This document shows positions 55,338 through 57,468 of a stretch of 57,468 nucleotides of DNA, piece by piece. Source of the stretch: Bacillota bacterium (GTDB lineage Bacteria > Bacillota > UBA4882 > UBA8346); contig JAKPCT010000177.1 in NCBI GenBank assembly GCA_029553165.1, forward strand, positions 1-57,468, in the 5' to 3' direction. Every line of letters begins with the position of its first letter. Position 1 is the first letter of the stretch. Below the pieces are notes generated by a model. That model was not told the origin of the DNA, did no database searches, and worked only from the letters and a program-made list of their open reading frames with translations. The translations under genes were made by a program, and so were the position numbers.

Positions 55338-55832
55338 ATGAAGCAAAAATCAGAAGGGCAAATTAAATCTGTCCCCGAATTTAAATTAATAGATAATTTA
55401 GCTTTTTTGATGGATGATTTATTTAGAATTCCCGGAACCAAACTTCGTTTTGGTTTAGACCCTCTATTAGGGTTACTTCCGGGAGCAGGTGATGCCTTCA
55501 GCGCGTTAATCTCAATAATTATGCTAATCACATTTTTAAAATACAGGATCAGCCAAAAAGTCTTGATAATGATGGCTGGAAACATCTTTTTAGATTTTAT
55601 CATCGGCAGTATTCCTGTGATTGGCGATCTGTTCGATTTTTCTTTTAAGCCAAACCAACGCAATCTAAAACTACTGCGGGAACACTTGGAAGAAGGACGC
55701 CATCAGGGCTCGGGACGCAGACTGATAATTGGTTTTTTAATTCTAATGACTCTAATTCTTGTATTGTTCATTCTTGTCATCTGGAAGCTCATCAGTTATT
55801 TAGTTGGCTTGATTCATCTTCGTCAGGGTTAA
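55338..55832 (+). CDS. DUF4112 membrane protein
   Basis: A 164-residue protein with the DUF4112 pattern: FRIPGTKLRFGLDPLLGLLPG (about 29-49), hydrophobic spans near 55-70 and 80-98, GSIPVIGDLFDFSFKPNQRN, and a C-terminal span (129-160). Function unknown. No clear ribosome site precedes the ATG at 55338, so the start is uncertain. It lies between the hemerythrin terminator and the SDR gene. Confidence 0.78.
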   Translation: MKQKSEGQIKSVPEFKLIDNLAFLMDDLFRIPGTKLRFGLDPLLGLLPGAGDAFSALISIIMLITFLKYRISQKVLIMMAGNIFLDFIIGSIPVIGDLFDFSFKPNQRNLKLLREHLEEGRHQGSGRRLIIGFLILMTLILVLFILVIWKLISYLVGLIHLRQG

Positions 55833-55903
55833 AATCCTAGCTTTTAAAGAATAATCTTTTTGTACAATTAAAGCAAAATTATTTTTCAAAGGAGGTTATC
55901 CGA

Positions 55904-56899
55904 TTGAAAGTACTGTTTATTGGCGGGACCGGAGTAATCAGTGAAGCTGTTTCCAAATTAGCAATCACCAGAAATATTGAATTATACATGTTAAACCGCG
56001 GTACGAAACAAGAGTTTATCCCTCCGGGAACCAAATTGATCCAGGCTGATATTCGGAATCTTGAAGCGACCAAAAAAGCATTGGCCGATCACCAATTTGA
56101 TGTTGTTGTTGACTGGATCGCTTATGAACCACAGCACATCGAAAACGACTTCCAACTCTTTAACGGTAGGACGAAACAGTTTATCTTTATCAGTTCGGCC
56201 TCAGCTTATCAAAAACCGGCCACTCATTACCTGATCACCGAATCAACACCGCTAGCCAACCCGTATTGGCAATACTCCCGTGACAAGATTGCCTGTGAGG
56301 AGCTGTTACTGAAATACTATCGTGAATCAGGATTTCCAATCACCATCGTCCGCCCGTCGCTGACTTATGGGCTGACAATGATCCCCGCTGCCTTAAACAG
56401 CTGGCAATACCCGTGGACAATTATTGAGCGGATGCGGCAAGGCAAACCTGTCATCATTCATGGCGACGGCACCTCCCTCTGGACAATAACCCATAATACC
56501 GACTTTGCCAAAGCGTTTGTCGGTTTAATGGGTAACTTCAGCGCCATCGGACATGCTTTTCATATTACCTCTGATGAAGCCCTTACTTGGGACCAGATTT
56601 ACCAATATATTGCAGAAGCAGCAGGAATCGAGGCCAAATTCATCCATATTTCTTCCGATTTTATCTGTTCGGTAGTACCGGAACTCAAAGGCTCACTTTT
56701 GGGTGATAAATCGCATAGCGCGATCTTTGACAATACCAAGATTAAACGTTTCGTGCCCGACTATGTTGCTACCGTCCGGTTCTCCGACGGGATCCGCGAA
56801 ACCATAAACTGGTTTGAAGCCCATCCGGAATACTGCAAAGTTGATGATGAATGGAACCAGATGTTGGATTTGATTCTTGCCAAATACAATCATCAGTAA
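55904..56899 (+). CDS. NAD-dependent epimerase/dehydratase (extended SDR)
   Basis: A 331-residue Rossmann enzyme. The NAD motif is KVLFIGGTGVISEAV (GGTGxxS, 2-16), then DVVVDW, the catalytic Ser-Ser in FISSASAYQ and Tyr-x3-Lys in YSRDKIACE. Substrate not known; similar genes are annotated as nucleoside-sugar epimerases or as plant CSP41-like proteins. TTG start with AAAGGAGG 8 bases upstream. Followed by a terminator. Confidence 0.82.
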   Translation: MKVLFIGGTGVISEAVSKLAITRNIELYMLNRGTKQEFIPPGTKLIQADIRNLEATKKALADHQFDVVVDWIAYEPQHIENDFQLFNGRTKQFIFISSASAYQKPATHYLITESTPLANPYWQYSRDKIACEELLLKYYRESGFPITIVRPSLTYGLTMIPAALNSWQYPWTIIERMRQGKPVIIHGDGTSLWTITHNTDFAKAFVGLMGNFSAIGHAFHITSDEALTWDQIYQYIAEAAGIEAKFIHISSDFICSVVPELKGSLLGDKSHSAIFDNTKIKRFVPDYVATVRFSDGIRETINWFEAHPEYCKVDDEWNQMLDLILAKYNHQ

Positions 56900-56907
56900 A
56901 AATTCAG

Positions 56908-56944
56908 AAGGGGCCGTTACCATCAAACAACGCCCCTTTTTTTC
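56908..56944 (+). terminator. SDR gene terminator
   Basis: AAGGGGC with GTT pairing to AAC and GCCCCTT, loop ACCATCAA, then a T-run. Confidence 0.8.
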
Positions 56945-57005
56945 ACTTGGCAAATTCTTTTTGTATCAATTACGCAGCTATTCTACTAAGTGATGAGCTA
57001 TTTAA

Positions 57006-57347
57006 TTATAGCTTTTTCCAAGTTAGTGATTTTTCCATTTCCCCACTTTCAGCATATGTCTTAACTGCTAACAGTACACTTTCAAGATCGATAATCTCAT
57101 ACTTTTTTCTGATCGACATTTGTCCCATCAAGACTTCTACCTTGGCATCAGACTTCTCACTGGGGTTGATCAAAGAATATTCATCACCATCATAATACAT
57201 ACATATATATTTATTATTCTCTCCCCCTCCTACCACCATCATTTCATCACTATCTTCTTCCAGAGCTAACATTACATAACTATGCTTATCTCCATCCAAA
57301 CTATAAATGGATTCAACAATTTGATCTAATGACCTTACTCCAATTTG
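57006..57347 (-). pseudogene. Imm1-family immunity protein gene, 5' end cut by an IS element
   Basis: About 113 codons remain open from the IS boundary to the stop. Sequence such as EMMVVGGGENNKYICMYYDG, EYSLINPSEKS and VLLAVKTYAESGEMEKSLTW matches the Imm1 pattern (GGG, DGDEYSLI, a final ExGE-SLTW). Imm1 proteins neutralise toxins of contact-dependent or other polymorphic toxin systems. The frame stays open up to 57347 and meets TAG within the IS tip; no ATG is left. An internal TTG at 57299 might still start a short form. No toxin gene is visible. Confidence 0.6.
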
Positions 57348-57468
57348 CTAGACACCAAGAATGGCTGATATAATAAATCAGAGAGGTGTCGAAATGTCAA
57401 ACAAAAGATTTAGTAAAAGCTTCAAAATTGAAGCAGTACGCAGAGTGATTGAACAAGAAAAAACTGTA
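57346..57468 (+). mobile_element. left end of an IS3-family element running off the window
   Basis: The element seems to begin with TGCTAGACACC, exactly where the Imm1 reading frame ends, and continues into a transposase OrfA. An extended -10 promoter (TGATATAAT, 57366-57374) and a GAGAGGTG ribosome site precede it. The other inverted repeat and any target duplication are outside the window. Confidence 0.6.
57394..57468 (+). CDS. IS3-family transposase OrfA, 5' part
   Basis: Twenty-five codons are visible from ATG 57394: MSNKRFSKSFKIEAVRRVIE and onward, the typical start of the IS3/IS911 OrfA helix-turn-helix. It is cut by the window edge. Confidence 0.75.
   Translation, partial: MSNKRFSKSFKIEAVRRVIEQEKTV

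Overview
The window looks like chromosomal DNA of an anaerobic, low-to-mid G+C member of the Bacillota. The grounds are strong AGGAGG-type ribosome sites, frequent TTG/GTG starts, near-consensus sigma-A promoters with 17-bp spacers, many intrinsic terminators, [FeFe]-hydrogenase maturation genes, NfnAB, a SleB-type hydrolase and two riboswitches of kinds common in Firmicutes. I cannot name a species.

Layout. 1-956: start of a leftward gene cut by the window edge, then a tandem pair of near-identical small RNA-like units, then cysK. 1945-19574 (minus strand): one long sulfur block, read in the order sbp-cysT-cysW-cysA (sulfate import), hcyS-metY-hcyF-hcyD (thiocarboxylate sulfur carrier, PLP enzyme, E1-like enzyme and JAMM protease), siroheme sulfite reductase, tusA, cysH-cysD-cysN (sulfate activation and APS reduction), then sirC-hemA-hemC-cobA/hemD-hemB-hemL. 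The tetrapyrrole genes stop at uroporphyrinogen III plus its methylation and oxidation, so they appear dedicated to siroheme for the reductase. The block could take sulfate to homocysteine through a protein thiocarboxylate. metA, just upstream, supplies O-acetylhomoserine. A divergent metY paralogue lies behind an S-box-like RNA.

22.5-30.1 kb (plus strand): a methyltransferase, then a leader RNA ending in a terminator that precedes TM1266-like-hydE-hydG-hydF-iscS-thiI, an apparent operon joining H-cluster assembly with sulfur transfer. 30.1-35.8 kb: a decayed segment with DnaA-box-like sites, an OFA-type transporter with its own terminator-bearing leader, DUF2294, a PEPCK-like DUF4914 protein and a SleB-type hydrolase. 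35.8-38.7 kb: a yybP-ykoY (Mn2+) riboswitch and a P-type cation ATPase.

38.8-46.2 kb (minus strand): zinc-ribbon, HEAT-like and TetR genes, tRNA-Lys and tRNA-Met, msrB, aroA, nfnB-nfnA, an AprB-like ferredoxin and a NUDIX gene. 46.3-56.9 kb: an UbiB-family kinase, recQ (minus), an ADP-forming acyl-CoA synthetase, a NOL1/NOP2/Sun RNA methyltransferase, a CapA-like protein, an unusual bacteriohemerythrin, DUF4112 and an SDR. The right edge holds an Imm1-type immunity gene apparently cut at its 5' end by an IS3-family element that runs off the window.

The best candidates for undescribed biology are the leader RNA before the hydrogenase maturation operon (23.36-23.54 kb), the leader of the OFA transporter (32.07-32.30 kb), the tandem small RNA pair (445-800) and the HcyS sulfur carrier with a C-terminal extension containing two cysteines.
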